Source: Streptomyces sp. Alt3 (GTDB lineage: Bacteria; Actinomycetota; Actinomycetes; Streptomycetales; Streptomycetaceae). From it: 64,000 bases of DNA. The DNA lies in the NCBI RefSeq assembly GCF_030719215.1, contig NZ_CP120983.1, positions 1,054,001 to 1,118,000 on the forward strand, given 5' to 3'. Position 1 is the first letter of the stretch. Each line of letters starts with the position of its first letter. The notes beneath the pieces were generated by a model. That model was not told the DNA's origin. It was given only the letters and a program-made list of their open reading frames with translations, and did not search any database. This document shows positions 26,873 to 36,017 of this stretch, piece after piece. Position numbers and translations under genes: made by a program.

Positions 26873-27688
26873 ATGTCCCAACCCGCCAAGTCCCCCCGTT
26901 CCTCCGCCGCGACGGACGCCCCGGAAACCGCCGCCGGTACCCGGGCCGCCGCCCAGCGACTCAAGATGCGCCGTGAACTGGCCGCCGCGGCGATGGAACT
27001 GTTCGCCACGAAGGGGTACGAGGCGACGACGGTCGACGAGATCGCGGGGGCGGCCGGGGTCGCCCGGCGCACGTTCTTCCGCCACTTCCGGTCCAAGGAG
27101 GAGGCCATCTTCCCGGACCACGACGACACCCTCGTCAGGGCCGAGGCCGTCCTCAACGCCGCCCCCGCGCACGAGCACCCGCTCGACACCGTGTGCCGCG
27201 GCATCAAGGAGGTCATGAAGATGTACGCGGCGAAGCCCGCGGTCTCCGTGGCGCGCTACAAGCTGACGCGCGAGGTGCCCACGCTCCGCGAGGCCGAGAT
27301 CGCCTCGGTGGCCCGCTACGAGCGGCTGTTCACGCGCTACCTGCTGGGCCATTTCGATGAGCGCGACCACCACGTGGGCAATGACGACCCGCTGCTCGCG
27401 GAGGTCGCCGCGTCCGCCGTGGTGACCGCGCACAACCATGTGCTGCGGCGCTGGCTGCGCGCGGACGGCCAGGGCGACGTCGAGTCGCAGCTCGACCACG
27501 CGTTCGCGATCGTCCGGGACACCTTCGGTACGGGGATCGGGGCGGGGCGGACCCCGGGGGGCGAACCTGCGAAGACCCCGGCCGCGTCGGTGTCCAGGGA
27601 GGGTGAGGTGCTGGTCACCGTGGCCCGCACCGACGCTCCGCTCGACGAGATCATGCGCACGATCCAGCAGGCCCTGAAGGAGCACTGA
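26873..27688 (+). CDS. TetR-family transcriptional regulator
   Basis: 271 residues from ATG 26873. A 30-residue Ala/Ser-rich tail precedes the TetR HTH (about 38-85): RRELAAAAMELFATKGYEAT, then VDEIAGAAGVARRTFFRHFRSKE. The C-terminal ligand domain ends in an extra segment (VLVTVARTDAPLDEIMRTIQ). The FFRHFRSKEE form is shared by regulators of acyl-CoA metabolism. It lies between the hydroxyacyl-CoA dehydrogenase and the ethylmalonyl-CoA cluster, which are its likely targets (inference). Its 3' end overlaps the convergent nuclease-like gene by 38 bp. Confidence 0.88.
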   Translation: MSQPAKSPRSSAATDAPETAAGTRAAAQRLKMRRELAAAAMELFATKGYEATTVDEIAGAAGVARRTFFRHFRSKEEAIFPDHDDTLVRAEAVLNAAPAHEHPLDTVCRGIKEVMKMYAAKPAVSVARYKLTREVPTLREAEIASVARYERLFTRYLLGHFDERDHHVGNDDPLLAEVAASAVVTAHNHVLRRWLRADGQGDVESQLDHAFAIVRDTFGTGIGAGRTPGGEPAKTPAASVSREGEVLVTVARTDAPLDEIMRTIQQALKEH

Positions 27689-28484
27689 GCGGCGCCTCGG
27701 GCAGCTCGTCCTCGAAGGCGGGCCCCTCGACGGCAGGCTCCACGGCAGCCGTCCCGTGCCAGGGTGGCGGCGCGGCGCCCTCGCTCCACGCACCGAGCTC
27801 GTCCGGGCCGAGGCAGAGGATCCCGCACTGCTCGGCGTACTCCAGGGCGGGTCCGGTGAAATCTCCTGTGGAGACGACAACGGCTACGTCGGCCTCGTGC
27901 ACGGCGTAGCAGGTGCCTCCGAAGCGCTGGAGGTCCTGCGAGCCGACCTTGTTGTCGGCCGTGTACCTCTTGCACTGCACGACCAGGCGGCGCCCGTCCG
28001 GCGTCGTGGCGACCACGTCCGCGCCGAGGTCACCCGCGCCGCCGACGACCTCGGCGTCCGGGCAGCCGTCGCGCCGGCAGAGTGCGGCCACGGCCTCCTC
28101 GAACTCGTACGGATCCATGGCCGCGTAGTCGACCGGCAGCGGGCGCGGCAGCGGATCGGTGGCCTGTACGGCAGCGGCCTCGGCCTGCTCCTCCAGGGCG
28201 GCGTCCACGACGTCGTAGGCGGTCTCGACCACCAGCGTCGCGGCTCTCGCGGCCCGCCTGCGGCTTCGCCGCCTGCGCAGGAGCGCGACGGTCCCCGCCA
28301 CCAGCAGGACCGTGAGGACGACGGCGGCGACCGGATGCCGTTCGGCGCTCCGCAGGGCGGTGCGCAGCGCGAGGCCGCCCCCGGCGAGCAGGATGCCGGC
28401 GAGGACGAAGCCGAAGGCCGTCCGCCGGACGTCGAATTCCGGTCTGCGCCCGTTCCGCATTCCCCCGCGCGCCCGTATGCCCAT
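27651..28484 (-). CDS. Membrane-anchored Mrr-type restriction-endonuclease-like protein
   Basis: 277 residues from ATG 28484. Two hydrophobic segments (about 20-40 and 48-68) form a membrane hairpin followed by a cluster of Arg. After a linker comes a restriction endonuclease-like core: MDPYEFEEAVAALCRRDGC, GAGDLGADVVATTPDGRRLV and VQCKRY. D and the Q-x-K of QCK are the PD-(D/E)xK-type catalytic residues, and VVVSTGDFTGPALEYAEQ is the usual Mrr-domain end. Such membrane-tethered Mrr proteins are frequent in Streptomyces; nuclease or defence activity is plausible but unproven. It converges on and overlaps TetR by 38 bp. Confidence 0.8.
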   Translation of the reverse strand: MGIRARGGMRNGRRPEFDVRRTAFGFVLAGILLAGGGLALRTALRSAERHPVAAVVLTVLLVAGTVALLRRRRSRRRAARAATLVVETAYDVVDAALEEQAEAAAVQATDPLPRPLPVDYAAMDPYEFEEAVAALCRRDGCPDAEVVGGAGDLGADVVATTPDGRRLVVQCKRYTADNKVGSQDLQRFGGTCYAVHEADVAVVVSTGDFTGPALEYAEQCGILCLGPDELGAWSEGAAPPPWHGTAAVEPAVEGPAFEDELPEAPLSAPSGPAGSCA

Positions 28485-28609
28485 CGCGTACCACCCCAGC
28501 CCGTCACGTTCCGTCAAGATCACTTCCGTGTGCCCCCAGGGCGCCGGTTGACGCGGTGTCATCGGAAAACCCGGTGGTCAGCAGCGGTCCCACGTGCTCG
28601 GATGCGCGC

Positions 28610-29401
28610 ATGGAAGCTGACGAGATGCTGGCGCTGTTCGACCACGAGATGCGCGAACACGCCCGGCCGGACGGCCCCGGCACCCACGTCGAACGGGTGG
28701 GTGACGTGGTGCGGCAGACCGGCGGCGCCGACGACTGGAACGGGGTCCTGTGGACTGCCCCCGACCTCTCCCCCGGCCACGCGGAGTCGGAGATCGCCGC
28801 ACAGGTGGAGCACTACACCGCCCGTGGCCTCGGCGAGTTCGAGTGGAAGCTGTACGCGCACGACGGCCCGGCCGAGCTGGGCGCGCTCCTCACCGCCGCC
28901 GGCTTCGAGGCGGAGCCGACGGAGACGCTGCTGGTGGCGCCGGTGGCGGGCCGGGCCGCGCCGGTGGAGCTCCCCGAGGGCGTCCGACTGCGGAACGTGA
29001 CCGACGCGGCCGGGGTCGAGCTGATGGTCCGGGCCCATGAGCTGGCCTTCGGCACCGACGGTTCACGGCTGCGCCACCGGACGCTGGCCCGTCTCGACGC
29101 CGACCCGGACACGTTCGCCGCGGTGGTCGCCATGGCCGGCGACGAACCGGTGAGTTCGGCCCGGATGGAGATGCACCCCGGGACCGGCTTCGCCGGGCTG
29201 TGGGGAGGCGGGACCGCGGCGCCCTGGCGGGGCAGGGGGATCTACCGTGCGCTGCTCGCCCACCGGGCCCGTATCGCCGCCCTGCACGGCTACCGCTTCC
29301 TCCAGGTCGACGCGACGGACCTGTCGGCCCCGATCCTGCGGCGGCTCGGCTTCACGGCCCTGGGCGCTACGACGCCGTACGTGTACCGCACCGCGCCGTA
29401 G
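28610..29401 (+). CDS. GNAT-family N-acetyltransferase
   Basis: 263 residues from ATG 28610 (MEADEMLALFDHEMREHARP); a GTG at 28556 would add 18. The C-terminal GNAT domain (about 130-263) shows VRLRNVTDAAGVELM, AGLWGGGTAAPWRGRGIYRALL (acetyl-CoA loop RGRGIYR) and LQVDATDLSAPILRRLGF. The N-terminal 125 residues form a second, degenerate GNAT-like half with a hydrophobic substrate site (WNGVLWTAPDL). Substrate unknown. It is divergent from the Mrr-like gene. Confidence 0.85.
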   Translation: MEADEMLALFDHEMREHARPDGPGTHVERVGDVVRQTGGADDWNGVLWTAPDLSPGHAESEIAAQVEHYTARGLGEFEWKLYAHDGPAELGALLTAAGFEAEPTETLLVAPVAGRAAPVELPEGVRLRNVTDAAGVELMVRAHELAFGTDGSRLRHRTLARLDADPDTFAAVVAMAGDEPVSSARMEMHPGTGFAGLWGGGTAAPWRGRGIYRALLAHRARIAALHGYRFLQVDATDLSAPILRRLGFTALGATTPYVYRTAP

Positions 29402-29768
29402 CGCCCGGAAAAGAGGGTGGACCAAGACATTCCGCCCATGATGTTGCTCATGCGTGCCTACGAGATGACAACTGAGAGAAATTGTTGGCACTGGGTGCCT
29501 TGCCACCTGTCACGCAGTGCCATACGTTGAAGACGTCCGGGCGGCCGGCGTACAGAGATCTCTCGTACGCCGGCTGTCCCCGCAGACCACGTGTCGGCGC
29601 GCCCGGACGCCTGCGTCACAGGCAAACCCTTCTGCTCCACCGAGCAGGCACACAGCATCACCCGCCGAACCGACGGCACACCTCCACACCGCACCGTTCC
29701 CCTGACCACAGGGGTCCTCCGAGCGTTTCCCTCGACGCCCGGAGACCCGATCTGCCGGAGGCATCACC
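29402..29768. promoter_or_regulatory. 367-bp leader of the ethylmalonyl-CoA operon
   Basis: No gene. It must hold the ccr promoter. Its most notable element is the 31-bp palindrome at 29544-29574, described separately. Confidence 0.6.
29544..29574. promoter_or_regulatory. Nested palindrome upstream of ccr
   Basis: Ten-base perfect arms GCCGGCGTAC and GTACGCCGGC flank AGAGATCTCT, itself a perfect palindrome. It lies 195 bp before ccr. It is either a regulator-binding site or a strong leader hairpin. Confidence 0.6.
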
Positions 29769-31106
29769 GTGAAGGAAATCCTGGACGCGATCCAATCGCA
29801 GGACAGCACGGCCGCGGACTTCGCGGGCCTGTCCATCCCCGAGTCGTACCGCGCGGTGACCGTGCACAAGGACGAGGCCGAGATGTTCGCCGGTCTCGCC
29901 ACCCGCGACAAGGACCCCCGCAAGTCGCTGCACCTGGACGAGGTGCCCGTGCCCGAACTCGGTCCGGGTGAGGCGCTCGTCGCCGTCATGGCCAGCTCGG
30001 TGAACTACAACTCCGTCTGGACCTCCATCTTCGAACCGGTCTCGACCTTCGGCTTCCTGGAGCGTTACGGCAAGCTCAGCGAGCTCACCAGGCGCCATGA
30101 CCTGCCGTACCACGTCATCGGTTCGGACCTGGCGGGTGTCGTCCTGCGCACCGGCGCCGGAGTCAACGCGTGGAACCCGGGCGACGAGGTCGTCGCGCAC
30201 TGCCTCTCGGTCGAGCTGGAGTCCTCCGACGGCCACAACGACACGATGCTCGATCCCGAGCAGCGCATCTGGGGCTTCGAGACCAACTTCGGCGGCCTCG
30301 CCGAGATCGCGCTCGTCAAGTCCAACCAGCTGATGCCGAAGCCCAAGCACCTCAGCTGGGAGGAGGCCGCCTCCCCGGGCCTGGTCAACTCGACCGCGTA
30401 CCGCCAGCTCGTCTCGCGCAACGGCGCCGGCATGAAGCAGGGCGACAACGTGCTGATCTGGGGCGCGAGCGGCGGACTCGGCTCCTACGCCACCCAGTTC
30501 GCGCTGGCCGGCGGCGCCAACCCGATCTGCGTCGTCTCCAGCGACCAGAAGGCGGAGATCTGCCGGAAGATGGGCGCGACCGCGATCATCGACCGCAACG
30601 CCGAGGGCTTCAAGTTCTGGAAGGACGAGCACAACCAGGACCCGCGCGAGTGGAAGCGCTTCGGCAAGCGCATCCGTGAACTCACCGGCGGCGAGGACGT
30701 GGACATCGTCTTCGAGCACCCGGGCCGTGAGACCTTCGGCGCGAGCGTGTACGTCACCCGCAAGGGCGGCACGATCGTCACCTGCGCCTCGACCTCGGGT
30801 TACAACCACGAGTACGACAACCGCTACCTGTGGATGTCGCTCAAGCGGATCATCGGCTCCCACTTCGCCAACTACCGCGAGGCGTGGGAGGCCAACCGCC
30901 TGATCGCCAAGGGCAAGATCCACCCGACGCTCTCCAGGGTCTACTCCCTGGAGGACACCGGCCAGGCCGCGTACGACGTGCACCGCAACCTGCACCAGGG
31001 GAAGGTCGGCATCCTCGCGCTGGCACCCCGCGAGGGACTGGGCGTGCGCGACACGGAGCTCCGCGAGCAGCACATCGACGCCATCAACCGCTTCCGCAAC
31101 GTCTGA
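29769..31106 (+). CDS. ccr: Crotonyl-CoA carboxylase/reductase
   Basis: 445 residues, the usual Ccr length. It reductively carboxylates crotonyl-CoA with NADPH and CO2 to (2S)-ethylmalonyl-CoA, the key step of the ethylmalonyl-CoA pathway and the source of ethylmalonyl extender units. MDR fold: GroES-like N-half with the Ccr-type SSVNYNSVWTSIFEPVSTF, NADPH-binding IWGASGGLGSYATQFAL, and the CO2/active-site region with FEHPGRETFGASVYV and the WMSLKRIIGSHFANY loop. GTG start at 29769 with GGAGG 7 nt upstream. First gene of the operon with meaA 8 bp downstream. Confidence 0.96.
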   Translation: MKEILDAIQSQDSTAADFAGLSIPESYRAVTVHKDEAEMFAGLATRDKDPRKSLHLDEVPVPELGPGEALVAVMASSVNYNSVWTSIFEPVSTFGFLERYGKLSELTRRHDLPYHVIGSDLAGVVLRTGAGVNAWNPGDEVVAHCLSVELESSDGHNDTMLDPEQRIWGFETNFGGLAEIALVKSNQLMPKPKHLSWEEAASPGLVNSTAYRQLVSRNGAGMKQGDNVLIWGASGGLGSYATQFALAGGANPICVVSSDQKAEICRKMGATAIIDRNAEGFKFWKDEHNQDPREWKRFGKRIRELTGGEDVDIVFEHPGRETFGASVYVTRKGGTIVTCASTSGYNHEYDNRYLWMSLKRIIGSHFANYREAWEANRLIAKGKIHPTLSRVYSLEDTGQAAYDVHRNLHQGKVGILALAPREGLGVRDTELREQHIDAINRFRNV

Positions 31107-31114
31107 GGTCCACG

Positions 31115-33127
31115 ATGACCGAACGTCAGAAGGACCGTCCGTGGCTCATGCGGACGTACGCCGGTCACTCGACCGCCGAGGCGTCCAACGAGCTCTACCG
31201 GCGCAACCTCGCCAAGGGCCAGACGGGTCTGTCGGTCGCCTTCGATCTGCCCACGCAGACCGGCTACGACCCCGACCACGTCCTCGCCCGCGGCGAGGTG
31301 GGCCGGGTCGGCGTGCCCGTCTCGCACCTCGGTGACATGCGGCGGCTGTTCCAGGACATCCCCCTGGAGCAGATGAACACCTCCATGACGATCAACGCGA
31401 CCGCGATGTGGCTCCTGGCGTTGTACCAGGTGGTCGCCGAGGAGCAGGGCGCGAACCCCGACAGACTCCAGGGCACGACGCAGAACGACATCGTGAAGGA
31501 GTACCTGTCGAGGGGGACGCACGTCTTCCCGCCGGGCCCGTCGCTGCGGCTGACGACCGACATGATCACGTACACGGTCAACCGCATCCCGAAGTGGAAC
31601 CCGATCAACATCTGCAGCTACCACCTGCAGGAGGCGGGGGCCACCCCCGTCCAGGAGATCGCGTACGCCATGTCGACGGCCATCGCGGTGCTCGACGCCG
31701 TACGGGACTCGGGGCAGGTGCCCGAGGAGCGGTTCGGGGACGTCGTCGCCCGCATCTCGTTCTTCGTGAACGCGGGTGTCCGCTTCATCGAGGAGATGTG
31801 CAAGATGCGCGCCTTCGGGCGCATCTGGGACCAGGTCACGCGCGAGCGGTACGGCATCGAGAACCCCAAGCAGCGCCGCTTCCGCTACGGGGTACAGGTC
31901 AACTCCCTGGGACTCACCGAGGCTCAGCCTGAGAACAACGTCCAGCGCATCGTGCTGGAGATGCTGGCCGTCACCCTCTCCAAGGACGCCCGCGCCCGCG
32001 CCGTGCAGCTGCCCGCCTGGAACGAGGCCCTGGGGCTGCCGCGCCCCTGGGACCAGCAGTGGTCGCTGCGCATCCAGCAGGTGCTCGCGCACGAGAGCGA
32101 CCTGCTGGAGTACGAGGACATCTTCGCCGGCTCGCACGTCGTCGAGGCGAAGGTCGACGAGCTGGTCACCGAGTCGCTGGCCGAGATCGACCGGATCCAG
32201 CAGATGGGCGGCGCGATGGCCGCCGTGGAGTCCGGCTACCTCAAGTCGGAACTGGTGTCCTCGCACGCGGCACGACGGGCCCGGATCGAGGGCGGCGAGG
32301 AGAAGATCGTCGGCGTCAACATCTACGAGACGACCGAACCCAACCCGCTGACCGCCGACCTCGACGCCGCGATCATGACGGTGGACCCCGAGAACGAGGC
32401 GCGGGTCGTCGCCGCGCTGCACGAATGGCGCGACAACCGCGACGAGTCCCGCGCCACCGAGTCCCTGACGGCCCTGAAGAAGGCCGCGGCGGGCACGGAG
32501 AACATGATGGAGGCGACCGTGGAGTGCGCCCGGGCGGGCGTCACCACGGGCGAGTGGGCCTGGGCCCTGCGTGATGTGTTCGGTGAGTTCCGGGCACCGA
32601 CCGGCGTCTCCTCCGCTCCGGTGGCCGTCGCCGCCGAGGCGGGCACACCGCTCGCGCAGGTCCGCGAGAAGGTCGCCCGCACCGCCGAGGACCTGGGGGT
32701 CGGACGGCTGCGCCTGCTGGTCGGCAAGCCCGGTCTGGACGGGCACTCCAACGGCGCCGAGCAGATCGCCGTGCGCGCCAGGGACGCCGGCTTCGAGGTG
32801 GTCTACCAGGGCATCAGGCTGACGCCCGAGCAGATCACCGACGCCGCCCTGGCGGAGGACGTGCACTGCGTCGGTCTGTCCATCCTGTCCGGCTCGCACG
32901 CCGAGCTGGTGCCGGACGTGCTGGGCCGGCTGCGTGACGCCGGTGCGCCGGACATCCCGGTGATCGCCGGCGGCATCATCCCCCCGGCCGACGCGCACGC
33001 CCTCATCTCCGCCGGCGTCGCCGCCGTGTTCACCCCGAAGGACTTCGGCATCACCGAGATCATCGGTCGTATCGTCGACGAGATCCGGAAAGCGAACAAG
33101 CTCGACCCTCTGGAGGTCCCCGCATGA
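31115..33127 (+). CDS. meaA: Ethylmalonyl-CoA mutase (MeaA/Ecm), B12-dependent
   Basis: 670 residues. The N-terminal mutase barrel (about 10-520: TAEASNELYRRNLAKGQTGL, SVAFDLPTQTGYD, TTQNDIVKEYLSRGT) is fused to a C-terminal cobalamin domain (about 545-660) with GLDGHSNG (DxHxxG base-off ligand), SIL and IAGGIIP. It converts ethylmalonyl-CoA to methylsuccinyl-CoA. The barrel is of the MeaA/Ecm type rather than the methylmalonyl-CoA mutase type, which fits its place directly after ccr. The stop overlaps the lyase start by ATGA. Confidence 0.94.
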   Translation: MTERQKDRPWLMRTYAGHSTAEASNELYRRNLAKGQTGLSVAFDLPTQTGYDPDHVLARGEVGRVGVPVSHLGDMRRLFQDIPLEQMNTSMTINATAMWLLALYQVVAEEQGANPDRLQGTTQNDIVKEYLSRGTHVFPPGPSLRLTTDMITYTVNRIPKWNPINICSYHLQEAGATPVQEIAYAMSTAIAVLDAVRDSGQVPEERFGDVVARISFFVNAGVRFIEEMCKMRAFGRIWDQVTRERYGIENPKQRRFRYGVQVNSLGLTEAQPENNVQRIVLEMLAVTLSKDARARAVQLPAWNEALGLPRPWDQQWSLRIQQVLAHESDLLEYEDIFAGSHVVEAKVDELVTESLAEIDRIQQMGGAMAAVESGYLKSELVSSHAARRARIEGGEEKIVGVNIYETTEPNPLTADLDAAIMTVDPENEARVVAALHEWRDNRDESRATESLTALKKAAAGTENMMEATVECARAGVTTGEWAWALRDVFGEFRAPTGVSSAPVAVAAEAGTPLAQVREKVARTAEDLGVGRLRLLVGKPGLDGHSNGAEQIAVRARDAGFEVVYQGIRLTPEQITDAALAEDVHCVGLSILSGSHAELVPDVLGRLRDAGAPDIPVIAGGIIPPADAHALISAGVAAVFTPKDFGITEIIGRIVDEIRKANKLDPLEVPA

Positions 33128-34098
33128 CTACCCCCTCGTCCCCCGTGAACCGTCTACGTCCGCGCCGTTCGTGTCTGGCCGTGCCGGGCTCGAACCCCCG
33201 GTTCCTGGAGAAGGCCCAGGGTCTCCCGGCCGACCAGGTCTTCCTGGACCTGGAGGACGCGTGCGCGCCGCTCGCCAAGGAGGGCGCCCGGCACCACATC
33301 GTCGACGCGCTCAACAACGGCGACTGGACGGGAAAGACCCGGGTCGTGCGGGTCAACGACTGGACGACGCACTGGACGTACCGTGACGTCATCACGGTCG
33401 TCGAGGGCGCGGGCCCGAACCTCGACTGCATCATGCTGCCGAAGGTCCAGGACGCGCAGCAGGTCGTCGCACTGGACCTGCTGCTGACGCAGATCGAGAA
33501 GACGATGGGCTTCGAGGTCGGCCGGATCGGCATCGAGGCGCAGATCGAGAACGCCAAGGGCCTGGTGAACATCGACGACATCGCCGCCGCCTCGCCGCGC
33601 GTGGAGACCCTGATCTTCGGCCCGGCCGACTTCATGGCCTCGATCAACATGAAGACCCTGGTCGTCGGCCAGCAGCCGCCCGGCTACCCGGCGGACGCGT
33701 ACCACTACATCCTGATGCGCATCCTGATGGCGGCCCGCACACACGACCTTCAGGCCATCGACGGCCCGTTCCTCCAGATCCGCGACGTGGACGCGTACCG
33801 CGAGGTCGCGGGCCGTGCGGCGGCGCTGGGCTTCGACGGCAAGTGGGTGCTGCACCCCGGTCAGGTCGACGCGGCGAACGAGGTCTTCTCCCCCTCGCAG
33901 GATGACTACGACCACGCCGAGCTCATCCTCGACGCGTACGACTGGTGCACCTCGGAGGAGGGCGGCAAGAAGGGCTCGGCGATGCTCGGCGACGAGATGA
34001 TCGACGAGGCCAGCCGCAAGATGGCGCTGGTCATCGCGGGCAAGGGCCGCGCGGCCGGCATGGAGCGCACCTCCAAGTTCGAAGCCCCGGAGGCCTGA
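33124..34098 (+). CDS. Beta-methylmalyl-CoA / malyl-CoA lyase (HpcH/CitE family)
   Basis: 324 residues, TIM barrel of the HpcH/HpaI/CitE superfamily. RSCLAVPGSNPRFLEKAQGL opens the barrel, VFLDLEDA holds the metal-binding acid, IEAQIENAKGLVN the catalytic/metal Glu, IFGPADFMASINM and GKWVLHPGQVD complete the site. In the pathway it cleaves beta-methylmalyl-CoA to glyoxylate and propionyl-CoA, and may act on malyl-CoA. It starts within the meaA stop (ATGA) and is followed 1 bp later by the MaoC gene, so translation is tightly coupled. Confidence 0.9.
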   Translation: MTTPSSPVNRLRPRRSCLAVPGSNPRFLEKAQGLPADQVFLDLEDACAPLAKEGARHHIVDALNNGDWTGKTRVVRVNDWTTHWTYRDVITVVEGAGPNLDCIMLPKVQDAQQVVALDLLLTQIEKTMGFEVGRIGIEAQIENAKGLVNIDDIAAASPRVETLIFGPADFMASINMKTLVVGQQPPGYPADAYHYILMRILMAARTHDLQAIDGPFLQIRDVDAYREVAGRAAALGFDGKWVLHPGQVDAANEVFSPSQDDYDHAELILDAYDWCTSEEGGKKGSAMLGDEMIDEASRKMALVIAGKGRAAGMERTSKFEAPEA

Positions 34099-34099
34099 C

Positions 34100-34627
34100 A
34101 TGCAGTTCGGCCGCACATTTGAGGAGTTCGAGGTCGGTGCTGTCTACAAGCACTGGCCCGGGAAAACGGTCACGGAATACGACGACCACCTGTTCTGCCT
34201 GCTGACCATGAATCACCACCCGCTGCACATGGACAGCAACTACGCCGAGCGGACGACGGATTTCAAGAAGAACGTCGTCGTCGGCAACTACATCTATTCA
34301 CTGCTGCTGGGCATGTCGGTTCCCGATGTCTCCGGAAAGGCCATCGCCAATCTGGAGGTGGAGTCGCTGAAGCACGTCGCGCCGACCTTCCACGGCGACA
34401 CGATCTACGGCGAGACGACCGTACTCGGCAAGACTCCGTCGAGGTCGAAGAGCGACCGCGGCATCGTCCATGTCGAGACGAAGGGCTACAAACAGGACGG
34501 AACGCTGGTCTGCGTGTTCCGCCGCAAGGTGATGGTCCCCACCGAGACGTACATCGAGGAGCGCGGCGGCGAACAGCCCGGCCGCCCCCGGATCGATCAG
34601 CCGACGAGCAAGAACGTGGAGAAGTAG
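34100..34627 (+). CDS. MaoC-type mesaconyl-CoA hydratase
   Basis: 175-residue hot-dog-fold protein. FCLLTMNHHPLHMDSNYAER is the MaoC active-site helix region with the Asp/His hydratase pair, and GNYIYSLLLGMSV the hot-dog helix. By neighbours it hydrates mesaconyl-CoA to beta-methylmalyl-CoA, the substrate of the preceding lyase. It lies 1 bp after the lyase and 2 bp before the dehydrogenase. It is locally less GC-rich than its neighbours but codon use looks native. Confidence 0.88.
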   Translation: MQFGRTFEEFEVGAVYKHWPGKTVTEYDDHLFCLLTMNHHPLHMDSNYAERTTDFKKNVVVGNYIYSLLLGMSVPDVSGKAIANLEVESLKHVAPTFHGDTIYGETTVLGKTPSRSKSDRGIVHVETKGYKQDGTLVCVFRRKVMVPTETYIEERGGEQPGRPRIDQPTSKNVEK

Positions 34628-34629
34628 CC

Positions 34630-35835
34630 ATGAGCCGACTCGCGCAGACCGCCGGTCTGACGGATGTCCAGCAGGAAATTCTCTCCACGGTCCGGGATTT
34701 CGTCGACAAGGAGATCATTCCTGTCGCCACCCAGCTGGAGCACCGCGACGAATATCCGACGGAGATCGTCGAAGGACTCAAGGAACTCGGCCTGTTCGGG
34801 CTGATGATCCCGGAGGAGTACGGCGGCCTGGGCGAGTCGCTCCTCACGTACGCGCTGTGCGTCGAGGAGATCGCGCGGGGCTGGATGAGCGTGTCGGGCA
34901 TCATCAACACGCACTTCATCGTGGCGTACATGCTCAAGCAGCACGGCACGCAGGAGCAGAAGGACACGTTCCTTCCGCGGATGGCACTGGGCGAGGTGCG
35001 GGGCGCGTTCTCGATGTCCGAGCCGGCGCTCGGCTCCGACGTCTCCGCGATCTCGTCGAAGGGCGTCAGGGACGGCGACGAGTACGTCCTCGACGGCCAG
35101 AAGATGTGGCTGACGAACGGCGGCTCGTCCACCCTGGTGGCCGTTCTGTGCCGGAGTGACGAAGGACACCCCGAGGGAACCGCTCCGCACAGGTCGATGA
35201 CGACCTTCCTCGTCGAGAAGGAGGCGGGCTTCGGAGAGGTCCGCCCCGGCCTCACGATCCCGGGGAAGATCGACAAGATGGGCTACAAGGGCGTCGACAC
35301 GACCGAGCTCATCATGGACGGACTGCGCATTCCGGCCAATCGTGTGCTGGGCGGCACGACCGGCCGAGGTTTTTACCAAATGATGGACGGTGTAGAGGTC
35401 GGGCGGGTAAATGTCGCCGCGCGTGGCTGTGGCGTCGCACAGCGTGCGTTCGAACTGGGCGTGTCGTACGCCCAGCAGCGTGAGACCTTCGGAAAGCCGA
35501 TCGCCCAGCACCAGGCGATCCAGTTCAAACTGGCCGAAATGGCCACCAAGGTCGAAGCCGCTCATGCGATGATGGTCAATGCAGCGCGCAAAAAGGACTC
35601 CGGGGAGCGGAACGACCTGGAGGCAGGGATGGCGAAGTACCTCGCCTCCGAGTACTGCAAGGAAGTCGTCGAGGACGCCTTCCGGATCCACGGCGGTTAC
35701 GGCTTCTCCAAGGAGTACGAGATCGAGCGCCTCTACCGCGAGGCCCCGATGCTGCTGATCGGTGAAGGTACCGCCGAGATCCAGAAAATGATCATCGGTC
35801 GCCGGTTGCTCGAGGAGTACCGGCTCCAGGGCTGA
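34630..35835 (+). CDS. Methylsuccinyl-CoA dehydrogenase (acyl-CoA dehydrogenase family)
   Basis: 401 residues, FAD acyl-CoA dehydrogenase fold. N-terminal helical domain, FSMSEPALGSDVSAISS (FAD/substrate strand), QKMWLTNGG, RETFGKPIAQHQAIQFKLAE, and the C-terminal IHGGYGFSKEYEIERLYREA with the catalytic Glu region and FAD-binding HGGYG. Within this cluster it should oxidise (2S)-methylsuccinyl-CoA to mesaconyl-CoA, linking MeaA to the MaoC hydratase. Last gene of the tightly spaced operon. It could also accept other branched acyl-CoAs. Confidence 0.9.
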   Translation: MSRLAQTAGLTDVQQEILSTVRDFVDKEIIPVATQLEHRDEYPTEIVEGLKELGLFGLMIPEEYGGLGESLLTYALCVEEIARGWMSVSGIINTHFIVAYMLKQHGTQEQKDTFLPRMALGEVRGAFSMSEPALGSDVSAISSKGVRDGDEYVLDGQKMWLTNGGSSTLVAVLCRSDEGHPEGTAPHRSMTTFLVEKEAGFGEVRPGLTIPGKIDKMGYKGVDTTELIMDGLRIPANRVLGGTTGRGFYQMMDGVEVGRVNVAARGCGVAQRAFELGVSYAQQRETFGKPIAQHQAIQFKLAEMATKVEAAHAMMVNAARKKDSGERNDLEAGMAKYLASEYCKEVVEDAFRIHGGYGFSKEYEIERLYREAPMLLIGEGTAEIQKMIIGRRLLEEYRLQG

Positions 35836-36017
35836 AATGTACCTTTCGAGGTGATTTGGTGGCGAAGAACATCACACCCGGTCACCCCTGTCCGGGGCCT
35901 TTCAGCTGTCCGACTCGGCTGCTGGCTTGCCCAGTTGCCGCTCGCACCCGATAGCATCGCCGGAAAGCCGCCGTCCCCCCGTTGCCAGCGCGGCATCATC
36001 CGCTACGAAGGTCAACC

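Noticed and set aside
30941..32998. 685-codon minus-strand frame
   Set aside because: Antisense to meaA, whose cobalamin and barrel motifs are complete.
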